From Tenrec ecaudatus (taxonomy: Eukaryota; Chordata; Mammalia; Afrosoricida; Tenrecidae): a stretch of 64,000 bases of DNA. Below the pieces are notes generated by a model that saw only the letters and a list, made by a program, of their open reading frames with translations, had not been told where the DNA came from and searched no databases. A program made the translations under genes and the position numbers. Where the stretch lies: the NCBI RefSeq assembly GCF_050624435.1, contig NC_134542.1:16053997-16117996 (forward strand), read 5' to 3'. This document shows, one piece after another, positions 11,061-21,962 of the stretch. Within the stretch, counting starts at the first letter, position 1. Each line of letters starts with the position of its first letter.

Positions 11061-12840
11061 GACTTGACTACCCTCTAGCCTGACCAGAGGAGGAGCGCCC
11101 CTGGGTCTACACGGCTGTAAGGTTTCATTTGAACAACACCCCAAAAAGCACAAGCTCACGTCATTCATAGTGGATGTACGGGCAGCAGCTGCTGAGACAT
11201 TTCTGGCCAGTGCCTTTCTGAGAAATAAGACAATGCGTTTCACAACTGTGTGGAAACAAAGATCTTATTATTTGATGCTTTTAATTAGCAGAACTTCAAG
11301 TGCCTTTTCACGGTCAGAACTCCCAATACATGGATATTTTGGAGGAGAGGAACATCCACGGCCCAACAGAGATCTTTATCCAAGTCTCTGGCTCAAGACT
11401 GTGAATTTTGGAAGAGTCACACATGAGCGAGGGGATGGGGTAGTCAATCTGGTCAGGGGAGCATGGCCTGGAAGAGTCACAAGATGGAGAGTTGAATGGC
11501 CACACAGGGGAGCAGAATCGAAGTCTCTGTAGAAAGTAAATCTGTTGAGACGAGCACTTGAGTCTCAGCCCTTGTAAGTGAATGAGTGTTGGCTTGTTAT
11601 CATGCCTGGACGATTCTGAGGAACTTTTGTGTGGACGGTTCATTCTGAGTGACTCATTCTTGACTTTTCGCTTTGACTATGTGGCTAAGGTGAGCTGGTG
11701 TCAAACACTGAGGAGCACAAAAGTGAGAGTGGATTTTGCAAAAACAAAACAGAGCAGAAAAAACTGCTGCCCACGGGTCTGGAAGCCAGCATTAGAGGAT
11801 GTGCGAAGGATAAAAGGGAAACAGAGCTGTGCTTGGGGCTTCTTGCCAATTGCCAGCCAGTCTCATGTCCTTTACAGACCCCCCCACCCCCCTTGGCTGT
11901 TGCTGACCATTTTATCCCAAATACTAGCACTGTGTGCGATCCACAATGCCTATTAAACGTCGAATGCATGAATAACCGAATGAAGGTCGACTCTCCTATG
12001 ATGGCCTGGTGTAGACTTGGGAGAAAAGAGCTCACTCTCCTAGAGGTGTGAGTTGGGGTGACTAGGTCTCATTGCAATTATCCCTGAGGCACAGGGGCCA
12101 GCTCCTTGGCTCATGCAGGATCCAAGGCGCACAGAGGCTCGAGGTTGGATTCTACTGGGATTGGGGGACAGAGGAGCCTCACCGGTCATTAAAAACCCTG
12201 CTTCTGATGTTTCTGTTGGATGCCAAGGACACAAGCTGGTGATGCGTTGGACTCAACACTGGGGTGATTAGGACAGAGTGGGCAGGAGGTCAGGGGCCGA
12301 TTGCTTACAGCAGTGTATAGAAGAACTAAGATAAAAAGGCTGGTGGAAAGGCCTCCCAGACCATCGCAATCGCCACCCAGGTGGAAGCCGGCAGGGCCGA
12401 CAGTTCAGATGCCTCTGGCAGCAGCACTGACAAGATTGCCATGACCGGGCAACTGACTGCAGACGCGTGAGTTTCCTGGGGTCTGCAGTCCTGGCCAGGG
12501 CCCTTTTCCACAGCCCACCTGAGACAGGGATGTGCCTGTGGAGTCTGGAGACAGTGAGCGCTCTCTCCCCACCTCGTCCGAGCACCATCTTCTAAGGCAG
12601 AGGACCAGGTGTGGGAGGCTGGCAGCAGTTCACATGAAGATATGCCAGGAAGGATGAGTCTGAACCATGGTGTGTTGTTATTTCATTTTGACCCTTTTAT
12701 ATACCCAGTTAGAGACCTACAAAGTCCCCACACACAAATCCCTGCTACTTGGGCTTTTCCCCAAGAGGGGAGCTAACATTTTGTTCTGAAGGTTCTTAGG
12801 GGGGGGGTCTTGAAGCATTGAGGATAGTCCCCCCCCCACC
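11060..12840. other. Non-coding, no recognised gene
   Basis: Moderate GC, several short open frames on both strands without any family match. Nothing here can be called a gene or a named repeat with confidence. Confidence 0.5.
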
Positions 12841-12954
12841 ATAACAGCGCTGCCTGGGTTGATTTGTACAACAAGCAGAACAAGAAGACACCAGCGCCAT
12901 GCAGGCGGCAGCCCAGGGCTCACACCAGTCCCCCTGGCCCTCACACAGAGAACT

Positions 12955-13437
12955 TTACTTTGTGGGAGCCTGGGCACCTTTGGGAGCTTGAGCTGGGGCT
13001 GGGACATCTTTTGGAGCTTTTGCTGGAGTCGTGGCCTTGGCTGGAGCATCAGCCTTGCTTTGTGCCTTGGCCTTGGGCCGGCAGAACCTCAGATCCTTGG
13101 CAATACGTGCCCGAGCCCGCTTGCCAAGCTTGGGGTGGGCAATGTAGGCCAGTCGGCTGAGCTTGCGGTGGATGCCCATTGGGATCTTGGCCTTGACCTC
13201 TGTGGGCTTCACAAGATCCTTGATGGCCTCGGCACGAGCAGCCTCAGCCTTGGCGTTGTTGGCCTGCATTTTCTTCAGGCCCTTCTTGTTGTGCTTCTTG
13301 GCGAAGCGCATGTTCCTTGGGAACTGGGGGTCCACCCCCTTAAGAGATTCGTATCGTTGTGACCGGGGTTTTTTGATGCCGTTTCTGTGCCATTTCCGGC
13401 ATTGGTTGTGCGTGGTGTGGTTCTTGGACTTGGCCAT
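12955..13437 (-). pseudogene. RPL29: RPL29 processed retrocopy with intact reading frame
   Basis: The minus strand encodes 160 residues beginning [12 protein letters not shown] and containing [40 protein letters not shown] and [17 protein letters not shown], clearly 60S ribosomal protein L29 (eL29; about 159 residues in human). The Lys/Ala/Pro-rich C-terminal tail is present but ends APTK without the human ASE extension. There is no intron, frameshift or internal stop, although the parent gene is spliced, so this is a reverse-transcribed copy. The 5' sequence includes GTTGGTGCAGACATGGCC, as in RPL29 mRNA. The minus-strand 3' side to about 12843 reads like mRNA 3' UTR, but no poly(A) tail is visible. 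Substitutions in conserved positions (S13C, K38Q, L40P region) fit a copy free of constraint, yet expression cannot be excluded. Ribosomal protein retrocopies of this sort are common in mammals. Confidence 0.93.
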
Positions 13438-13486
13438 GTCTGCACCAACGCCTAAAGCTCCCAGAGCTCCAGGGACTGGAAAAGAG
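13438..13486 (-). other. RPL29: RPL29 retrocopy 5' UTR, TOP-like start
   Basis: On the minus strand the copy appears to open with CTCTTTTCCAG, a C followed by pyrimidines, like the 5' TOP start of ribosomal protein mRNAs. That suggests a copy close to the cap site. The exact 5' edge is uncertain because an L1 tail inserted next to it. Confidence 0.5.
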
Positions 13487-13496
13487 AGCGAGTTTT

Positions 13497-13611
13497 TTGT
13501 TTTGTTTTAAACTTTTTCTTAGGGACTCATACAACTCTTATCACCACACATACATCAATTGTGTAAAGCACATCTTTACATTCTTTGCCCTCATCATTTC
13601 AAAGCATTTGA
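13497..13611 (-). mobile_element. L1 3' tail with 13-bp target duplication
   Basis: A short 5'-truncated L1 terminus (GGGACTCATACAACTCTTAT on plus). It is flanked by GAGAGCGAGTTTT (13484-13496) and GAGAGCGGGTTTT (13612-13624), a target-site duplication with one mismatch. It inserted at the 5' edge of the RPL29 copy and so is younger than it if that copy extended past 13496. Confidence 0.85.
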
Positions 13612-14004
13612 GAGAGCGGGTTTTAAGCATGACCAGCAGAGGGAGAGTAAACATCCTCTTCCGGGGATGAAGAAGGCAGAGATGTGGAGAAGCTAAGCCG
13701 CTCTGTCAATGGATGTCAAAGGCTATGTCTGTAGGTGACATTTATGCTTGCAGATGACACTTACTTGTCGAAAACCAGTGACTTCTGCTTGGTTGGAAGC
13801 GTAGAGGTCTGCCCCAGGGGAGTCCACTGTTTTCGGAACCGCAGCGGAAGGCAGCGGGCTCCTGTGGGAACATGGATCTGGGGGTGCTGTACTCTCCTGG
13901 TCCTCACAGCCTGTCAGACAGGATCGAAATAGGAAGCAGATGGCACCCCTGGAGTCAGTACGTTTAATAAAGAGAGGACTCACTGATTAAAAGCAGTCGT
14001 AAAG

Positions 14005-14215
14005 AAAGGAACCCTGGTGACCGAGCGGCTTACACATTGGGCTACTCACCACGAAGTCAGCAGTTCGACCCCAGCAGCAGCCACTTGAGGGGAGGCAGAT
14101 GAGCCTGTTCGCTCCCTTCCAGATTCCCAGCCTTGGAAACTCCAAGGAGTAAGTGTACTTTGTTCCTTAGGGCGGCAGGGAGTCTGAATGGACTCAATGG
14201 CCGTGAGCTGGCTTG
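14005..14215 (+). mobile_element. AfroSINE, near full length
   Basis: It starts GAACCCTGGTGACCGAGCGG, with B-box-like AGTTCGACCCC, body CCTTGGAAACTCCAAGGAGT, and 3' module TGAATGGACTCAATGGCCGT. Confidence 0.85.
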
Positions 14216-14794
14216 TTTGCTTCTTTTTTAAGAATTAAAGGAGGCGGAGCCTCTTGCGGTTAAGCAGTGGGGGTGTGGTGCAACAAGTTGGACATAGAAT
14301 GAGAGTGGTTGTCACCGTGCTGTGAGATCTGGCGTGTCTGATGTACCTACGTGAGGTTCCATCACTAGCTTCAGTGTATCGCTCTCTGCTGGTAGCTTAC
14401 GTTGCTAGAAGATAAAGTGGATCCCTGGAGCATTTTCCTCCCAACTTCTATTTTCCTAATTGCCAAGCAGTTTGACTGGTTTATTGAATGAAATAAGATT
14501 GTCGCCTGCCCTTTGTTATGGGGCAGCACATTGATAGTCCTTATTAAGACGTTGTAGATTTCTATAGCTTTTGAAACGAGCCCTTTACCTGATAGTTCTT
14601 TAACTCATAACGATCATGAAGAGAGTCACAACTTAAACACAACTTAAACACAACCACTATTCCCAGTCTGGTTCTCTTTGCTTCTTCACACTGGGAACGG
14701 TAACAAGACAAACAGGGTTTGAAGTCACTAATTGGGTTGACGGCCTTTGTTCATGGTAGTAGCATTCGAGCATCCACTGGTGTTCAAATGATCT

Positions 14795-15200
14795 CCTTGG
14801 AGTTCTCAAAAGCAAAGGTGCCATTTTGATGATTAAAGTGCACCGGACCCAAGCCCCAGTCTTTTCAGTCACCTCATGTGCATGCAAGAGCTGGGCAATG
14901 ATAAAGGAAGACAGAGGAAGAATGGATGCGCTTGCTTGTGGTGCCAGTCAAGAACATTGAATGTTCACGGACTGCCAAAAGAATAGACACACGCGTCTCC
15001 CAAGTACAACCAGAGCGCTCCTCAGAAACCGAGCTAAGGAGACAGACATTGAATACGCCATAGGAACGAGTGACCACAAGGGAAGGGCACCAGAGAATCA
15101 AGAAGAATGAAGAGCTTCAGTTGGATGGACTGACTCAGCGGCTGCAGCAACGGACTTCACCATATCTGTAATCATGAAGACAACAGAGTCGGATGACGTC
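14795..15200 (+). mobile_element. RTE LINE 3' fragment
   Basis: It matches the 3' part of RTE ORF2 and the terminal region: CAAAAGCAAAGGTGCCATTT, CACCTCATGTGCATGCAAGA, GAACATTGAATGTTC, TTGGATGGACTGACTCAGCG and GCTGCAGCAACGG. The same order is found in the copies at 38379-38500 and 52478-53310. It is a decayed, 5'-truncated copy. Confidence 0.7.
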
Positions 15201-15289
15201 TTGTCCTGTTTTACATGAAGTTGCCTGAGTCAGAGGTAATTTGATGGCAGACAAGGACCACCACCATCACCAACTTATTAGCTATGCTG

Positions 15290-17535
15290 CAAGAAAAAAA
15301 AAGATATTTGAACAAAGATGTGCTTTTCTGATAAAAGATACTATACAAAGATAGGGAGCTGTGAGTTATTGCATCCTGAAAATGCAACCAACATTTAAAA
15401 ACGAGGGACTCGTTTGGATCCGTTAGCCTTTCAGACTCTCAAGGCTTATTCTAAAAGGAAGACATCTTGCTTCAGAGAGAAGGTTGGTAGCTATTAAATT
15501 AAAAAAGAAAATTGAAAGGAAAATAAAAAAAGAGTTAGAGAAGGAAAGGAGAAAAAAATTGTTCTGCTGGCAGCTAAAGGGATTGTACATGCCTTTTGAA
15601 TAATTTATTTCACTCAAAAGCGAAGCGTTGAGTGCAGCAACCTGAGGATAGCGTGCCTTATTGCTGTAGAAATGAATTGGAACTGATTTCTTTCTTTTCT
15701 CTTCCGTTTTAATGATAAACAGTTAAAACGTGTTTCTGACAGCTGGTAACTGGAAGATTTTCAGTTGGCTGGACGGAGTTGGCTGCGATACCACACTTGC
15801 ACAGCCTCGTATAAAACCCCATTGTCTAAGTGACTAATATCACACCACAGGAAATCAGTCTTTGGGCGTAAATGTCTTCCAGCCTGCAGACATACAGTGT
15901 AGGCTATCCAGTTTCTCAGCCTGTGTCATGAAATGGGAAAATCGTCCAGGAAAGACACATCCCACTTGACCTTTGCGGAATGATTTAATAACGTTAGCAC
16001 GATACAGAAATATAAAAGGGTAATTACTGATAAAAGTGGAGCTGTGGTTTCCTCTGTTCAGATCCTCCTTTCTTTCTTGGAAACACTTCACAGACTTTAT
16101 TAACTCTTTAATGTCTTTGTAATTGGTAGTGTTTGGCCCCGAGGCCATATGACTAGCCCTGGAGTTGGGTTCCATTAGGAGAGATTCCTCATCTCGTTTT
16201 TCATCTCCTTTCAGCACTCATCTTTATATCTTTGTCTGTATAATTAGGCAAATATGTTTTCAATTGTTTTTTATGTGTCTACACATTTCACCCCTTTTAC
16301 TGCTATCTTGATTGATGTTCGATGGGATACATTTTCAATGGGTGGCCTCCTCCACTTAGAGAGGTGCCAACGTTGGCTTCTGTATCCACTTAGGGCTCTA
16401 TCGGTTCCATGTGCAGGTGTAACTGAATATGGGCCTCCACTTGCAGGGTGATGGCTGGCCCTCCTGGGTTTACTAACTCAGGACTCGATTACTCCACCAT
16501 TTTGCCCCCTGTTGTTTATTTATTTCATGGCGTTATTCCACTTTAACATGAAATATAGACCCACTCGAGAAAATGTGAAGATGGTGGGGAAGTTTAAGGA
16601 CATGTGTCTGTGGTCTTAGAACGATTGTTGTGATTGCCACCATCAGCTGAAGTGATTTCTTCCCAGATGCCTCTCTGGCCACTCAGAGTCAAGGCAGCAC
16701 CCTTCTCCCCCCATCACATCATGTGGCTTTATCTTCACCGAGGACACACCATTCTTCTTGTTGGTCCTTTATTTTTGTGTGTTTATTATGAGGATGGGGA
16801 CGTCGTTTGTTTCATTCCATGCTAAGCACGTGATGTCTAAAATTACCCGCGATGTATGTGGTATTCAATAAATATTTGATTAATTAATAAATACACTCAT
16901 TTATTATTTTAAAAGACATTTATCCTACTTGACTTCCAAGACTACTAGACTAAGTTGTGGTGTAGGTGCTCTGTCCATATGTCGCTCCACACCTAGAGTT
17001 TTGGTGCTATCTGATATCAGGCAGGATGGACTAGGCGATGCTGCCATCCCAACTTCCAACCTAGGTGGTTTTTAACGACAAAGATTCATTTGTTTGCTCT
17101 CTCCCCATGTCCAGTGTGTGCTGGCAGGAGCGTTTGGCTCACTGTAGTTTCTCAGGGAACCTTCATCTCTTCGCATGTTTTCAGCCTGGCTTGTTCTGGA
17201 GCGAGAAACGCAACACATTGTGCAGCGGCTCTGAAGACCCTTCTCAGAATTGACACACATTATGTCTGCTCACATTTTATTGACCACATAGCCTCACTTC
17301 ATGAAGGATGGGAGGAATGCCCTCTCCTCTTCTGTGTGTCACAGAGGAGATGTGGAATTATTTCGATTGCCATACTCATTACTACCCCTTAAGTTATCAA
17401 CATGCTCGGCAAACGATGAAAGCAAATTATATGCCATATCTTATACTCCCAGCTTTGCTCTCCAGGGGTAGCCCATTATTAATATGTTATTTATTGATGT
17501 TTTGTCCCAAATGTTTTCTTTATTAAAACAAATTG
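15290..17535. other. Non-coding, AT-rich, no recognised gene
   Basis: No gene-like frame. About 15300-16240 has low repeat content. An MIR-type end (ATTCAATAAATATTTGATTA) occurs near 16862-16890. Confidence 0.5.
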
Positions 17536-17536
17536 T

Positions 17537-17632
17537 GGATGGGATATATATACACACACACACATATATATTTAATGGGATGTATATATATATATATATA
17601 TAATGGGAGATATATATATATACATATATAAA
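17537..17632. repeat. AT/CA microsatellite cluster
   Basis: TATA tracts alternate with CACACA and with the spacer AATGGGA, which recurs at 17574 and 17603. This suggests slippage duplication of a short mixed unit. Confidence 0.9.
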
Positions 17633-18521
17633 TTTTTTAGACCTAAAGTAGAAATATTCCACAAAATACATTCTGTGTGTCATTTTTGGTGCCCGACTTT
17701 ACCTCTGTGCAACGTATTTTGGGCATCCTTCGATATTATGTAGCTCTCCCTCATCAGATTTTCACTATCGTGGGTACCATCATTTACTGCACTATTCCCT
17801 GTGTGACTGAGAAGTAGGGTGTTTCCATATCTTCTTTGGATAAACGATGCTAAGCGCACACTTAAAGCCAATGTGATGTATAACTGGAATCCGCTTGGCT
17901 TGGTCTCAGAGAGATCTGGTTTGTCATCCCAAGTCCCAGGGAGAAGCTGAGGAGGCAACTCATTAAACCTCACTGAATCTTGGTCTGCTCAAATATAAAA
18001 TGGAGACGTGAGAAATGAACCAATGAGATGGTGTTCCTGGAGCGGAATAAAGGGCTGCTCAACCCCTGTCTGTTGGGCGAGGGTTTCAGATCTCCTTTCC
18101 CTCCCTCACTTCCCACACGTTTACTTCTCTTTCCCTCCCTTCTCACCACGCTCGCCCCTCCTCTGCTGTCATTCACTTTTTATGACGAGGAATCGAATCG
18201 CATGCACCATGAGCGGGTCCATCTCCACGGTTTGAGAAATCCCGCCCTGCGAGTTTCCTTTCATTCCCACCCATCTCTGTGGCCAGGGGGCCCATGTGTC
18301 CTTCTCCGCCAGAACGACATGCCGTGGCTGCTCTTGGCATTTCCTTGGCAAGAATAAGGTATAGGATTACCCTAACTTCGGGAGGACGACTCAATCTCTC
18401 CACATGGAGGTTTCATAGGCATCCCACACTTAGAGTCTTCAGTACAACTCCTGGCTCCCTCTCTGACACCGTGTGCTGCTCACACCTTCTTTCTCATCCA
18501 AGTCAATGGCATCACCTAGAC

Positions 18522-18713
18522 CAGTGGTTCTCAACCTGTGGGTGGTGACCCCTTTGGGGGTCGAATGACCCTTTCATAGGGGTCGCCGATTCATAACAGT
18601 AGCAAAATGACAGTGATGAAGTAACAACGAAAATAATTTTGTGGTTGGGGGGTCACCACACCATGAGGAACTGTATTGAGGGGTTGCGACATTAGGAAGG
18701 TTGAGAACCACTG
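18522..18713. mobile_element. SPIN non-autonomous hAT element
   Basis: The 192-bp element begins CAGTGGTTCTCAACCT and ends AGGTTGAGAACCACTG, perfect 16-bp terminal inverted repeats. Inside are GGGTCGAATGACCCTTTCAT, TTCATAACAGTAGCAAAATG and GAGGAACTGTATTGA, which I recognise as the SPIN ('space invader') non-autonomous hAT family. Flanks ACCTAGAC (18514-18521) and CTCTAGAC (18714-18721) match at 6 of 8 bases, as expected for an aged 8-bp hAT target duplication with a CTAGA core. SPIN elements entered several tetrapod lineages, tenrec among them, by horizontal transfer. There is no transposase; it would have been mobilised in trans. Confidence 0.95.
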
Positions 18714-18989
18714 CTCTAGACGATCCTGCCCCAAGCTTGGAGGCACGCTCCCTCTTGGAAGCTTTACTAGTTCTATCTCTTTGAGGGAGAGGGAGAGAGA
18801 CCCCTTCGTTGTGAATAGGTTAAAGGTTTACCGAATGGATCAATTTCCCATTCAATAAGTGCTGCGCACTTTGTTTCATCTCGCTGATTGAAATCCCGAA
18901 ATGCATCCAACTTACCTAGTTTCTCCCGGCGTCTCCTGTTCTTAGCCTTCCTTCTTTCCTACCACTTCTGGACTTTGTCTCTGGGAAAA

Positions 18990-19480
18990 TGTTGCGCTTT
19001 TGATCTTAGGTTAGGGTGTGTGTAACTCACTCGTGTTATTTATTGCTTCTCTCATTGACCTGTCCATTGCTTGTCTGACAACTGATCCATCCGGCAGAGC
19101 TCAGTTTCAGACCTCAAGGGTGTCTAAGGAATTGAGCTCTGGGGCTTCCACTAGTTTCTGTTCAACCATTAAGCCTGATTTTGTGTCTTATTTCACAAAT
19201 CCTGCCTCCCTCACCCATCTAGGGTCTTCTAATGGGATTCTTTGCAGGGAAATTAGTCGTGGAAGCTGGGCACCATCTAGTTTTTCTGGTCTTAGGGTCA
19301 TAGAGACCGATGTGTGTATGGTTCATTAGTCCATTGGACTAATTGTGACCATGTGTTTCCCAATGTCTTCAATCTTCTTTGCCCCAGACAGGGTTGGATC
19401 AATAGTTGCACCTCAAATGGCCACCCATGAGCTTTAAGACCCCAGTTACCCCCTGAGACCACTTTTGACTCTTATTCTCT
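18990..19480 (-). mobile_element. L1-like 3' UTR segment (older)
   Basis: TGGACTAATTGTGACCATGT and the CAATCTTCTTTGCC...ACAGGG phrase, with GAGCTTTAAGACCCCAG, resemble the upstream L1 3' UTR of afrotherians on the minus strand. Family call moderate. A younger L1 tail inserted shortly downstream. Confidence 0.4.
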
Positions 19481-19614
19481 CTGTGAACCCTGTAGTCTAG
19501 CCTCCAACCTTTCTCACTATGACCATTACCTTCCTACCCCACATGAAGATTTGCTTCCACTTTTGTCACGCCATCCCTAGACAATTCTGCACAATAGCCA
19601 GGATGATTCTTTTA

Positions 19615-20044
19615 TTTATTTTAAAAAATCATTTTATTGGGGGCTCGTACAACTGTTACCACAATCCACACATCCATCCATTGTGTCAAGCACATTTGTA
19701 CATTTGTTGCCATCATCATTCTCAAGACAGCTGCTTTCTACTAGAGCCCTTGGTATCAGCTCCTCATTTCCCCTTTCCCTCCTCACTCCCCCTCCCTCAT
19801 GAACCCCTGATAATTTATAAATTATTATTATTATTTTGTCGTATCATACACTGTCTGACATCTCCCTTCACCCACTTTTCTGTTGTCCATCCCCCAGGGA
19901 GCAGGCTATATGTTGATCCTTGTAATCGGCTCCTCCTTTCTATCCCACCTTCCTGGTATCACCACTCTCACCACTCACTGGTCCTGAAGGGATCATCTGT
20001 CCTGGATTCCCTGTGTTTCAAGTTCCTCTCTGTAGCAGTGAACA
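19615..20044 (-). mobile_element. L1 3' end with perfect 16-bp target duplication
   Basis: A 430-base 5'-truncated L1 3' end on the minus strand: the plus strand opens TTTTAAAAAATCATTTTATT and includes the CCCTTTCCCTCCTCACTCCC complement of the G-rich L1 3' UTR tract. CAGGATGATTCTTTTA occurs at 19599-19614 and again at 20045-20060, a perfect duplication. A 177-codon open frame across it is accidental. Confidence 0.92.
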
Positions 20045-20859
20045 CAGGATGATTCTTTTAAACTTAGATCAAATCTTGGGGCACATCTATTTCCAGTGAT
20101 TGTTTCTCACACTTGGAATACAATTTAGTGTTTCCCAAGTGGCACTTTATAGTTTATTTGTGTATGCACACACAAGCGTGTGAATCGGTTTGTGGTGAAA
20201 TTTTTTTTCTTAATTTGAGTTGCAGTTTAAAAAGTTAAAAAAGTACAATCTTACCAAAAAATGACTCAGCAGCCTTATATGGAAAGGAAAGATACCCTGG
20301 ATAAGTAAACAACTGGGAAAGAAGAAGAACAAAGTAGTCGGCCTGACACTGCCTGATCTCAGAACCGTTATGGTTTTGGAAACTCACAGGGGCAGTTCTC
20401 GCTTCCACAGGGCTGCCGTGGATCAGCACCGATGCAGTGGCAGAGAGGGTTTGTTTGTTTTAATAGCACAACAGTCCAAACAGTGTATGCCGGACACACA
20501 GACCAGTAGAAGAGAATTGTATGTCCTAGTAAATCCTTCTACTTATGGACAGCTGATCTTCACCAATGGACTGAAATCCACTGCAAGGAGAAGACAGAGT
20601 CTCTCTAACACATGGTGCTAGCAAAACTAGATCGCCATTTGCAGAAGAATGAAACGAGAGCTTTACCTTGCACCATCTGCAAACACTAACTCAAGATGAT
20701 GCAAAGACTAAATAGAAATCCTAAAACCATAATGATTATCAAATGAAAAATAGGGCCCGCGTAGGGTATCTAATATATCTAGCATATCTAGACTATCAAG
20801 CACAATGGAAAATGCACAAAGAGCAAAAAATAAATTAGTTGACTGGTATACTAATTTCT

Positions 20860-21525
20860 TTTAGAAGAATTAATACCAGACTAGTCCCAAAGAGTTAGAG
20901 ATTAAAGATGTCTCTAAGGACCAACTCTTCTAAGATGCTATTCTGCTCCATTTTTCCCAACTCCTTCCTGGCGTATATTGCCTCACACACCTGGATTCTG
21001 TGATTCGCTACAAAGTCCCACAGACACTCCTGAAACTTGGAGGGAATGTGTCACGTGGTGGTGCGTGCTGCTTAGTCCTAACTCTGAAAGTCAGGCAGAA
21101 GTAAGCCAAATGCAGGATCCAGAGTCGGAAGAAAGAAATGTCCAAAAGTCACAGTGGGTCTTCTGACTTTAACCAAAGGTCAGGCAGGAAGCAGAAGTAT
21201 GAGGTGATGTCTTCCAACAGGTATATGGCTCCCATTCCAGGAATGATGGTGTCTGAAGGAAAACAAAGACCGATGTCTTACGTCACACCTCCTAAAGTGG
21301 AGTTAAAGATACCCGCAAGGAAACACAGGGTATGACTGGGCTCATGCCTTCTAGAACTGATCTTCATCCTACCCGAATCCTATCCATGATTACAGCAGAG
21401 AAGGCTCTCCAAAATGGGACTGTAGCCCAAGGAACATGGAGTCCATAATACTAACATATCATGAAATGAATAGTGGCTGAAAGGGCTATGCTAACTGACT
21501 GTAACCCATGGGAACTTACTGAAAA
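20860..21525. other. Unassigned ~665-base segment splitting the L1
   Basis: L1 homology stops near 20855 and resumes near 21530, so this stretch looks like an insertion. It has no long frame, no clear terminal repeats and no family that I recognise. Confidence 0.45.
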
Positions 21526-21767
21526 TTAAACACGTAAGGAGTCAAAAGAATTTTCCAACCAGTAAAAAGACAACCTACGGACTGCGAAAAACTTTTGGCA
21601 AGGCGATATGAGACATGGGACTAATTTCTGAAATTTGTAGAACAATTTAGTACCTCAACAAAAAGGAAAACAACACAAGGCAAAACAAGCCAGACAGAGA
21701 CATGAACTGATACCTCACTAGAGCAGACATTTAGGAGGCCCACTTACTTGTGAAGAGATGCTCAGGA

Positions 21768-21962
21768 TCATGAGTCCCTAAAACCTGTGCCGTTGAGTTG
21801 GTTCTGACTCATAGGCACTCTGCAGGACAGAACAGAACTGCTCTGCGGGCTTCTGAGGCTGTAAATCTCTGCAAGATCAGACAGCCTCTTTTTTCTCTCT
21901 CTGGGAACAGTTTGAGGGTTTGAACCATCTACCTTGTAGTTAGCAAACCAATGCTTGTTCCA
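21768..21962 (-). mobile_element. AfroSINE inside the L1
   Basis: Plus strand shows CCGTTGAGTTGGTTCTGACT, GACAGAACAGAACTGCTC and GGGTTTGAACCATCTACCTT, the minus-strand AfroSINE order from 3' to 5'. It is younger than the L1 it interrupts. Confidence 0.85.

Noticed and set aside
12859-13362. 167-codon open frame (+)
   Set aside because: It is the complement of the RPL29 retrocopy; its Leu/Gly-rich content is a shadow of the Ala/Lys/Pro codons.
17537-17632. Repeated AATGGGA plus TATA blocks
   Set aside because: Slippage in a dinucleotide repeat explains it; no promoter context.
19519-20052. 177-codon open frame (+), the longest in the window
   Set aside because: It runs antisense through an L1 3' tail with a perfect target duplication; the frame is accidental.
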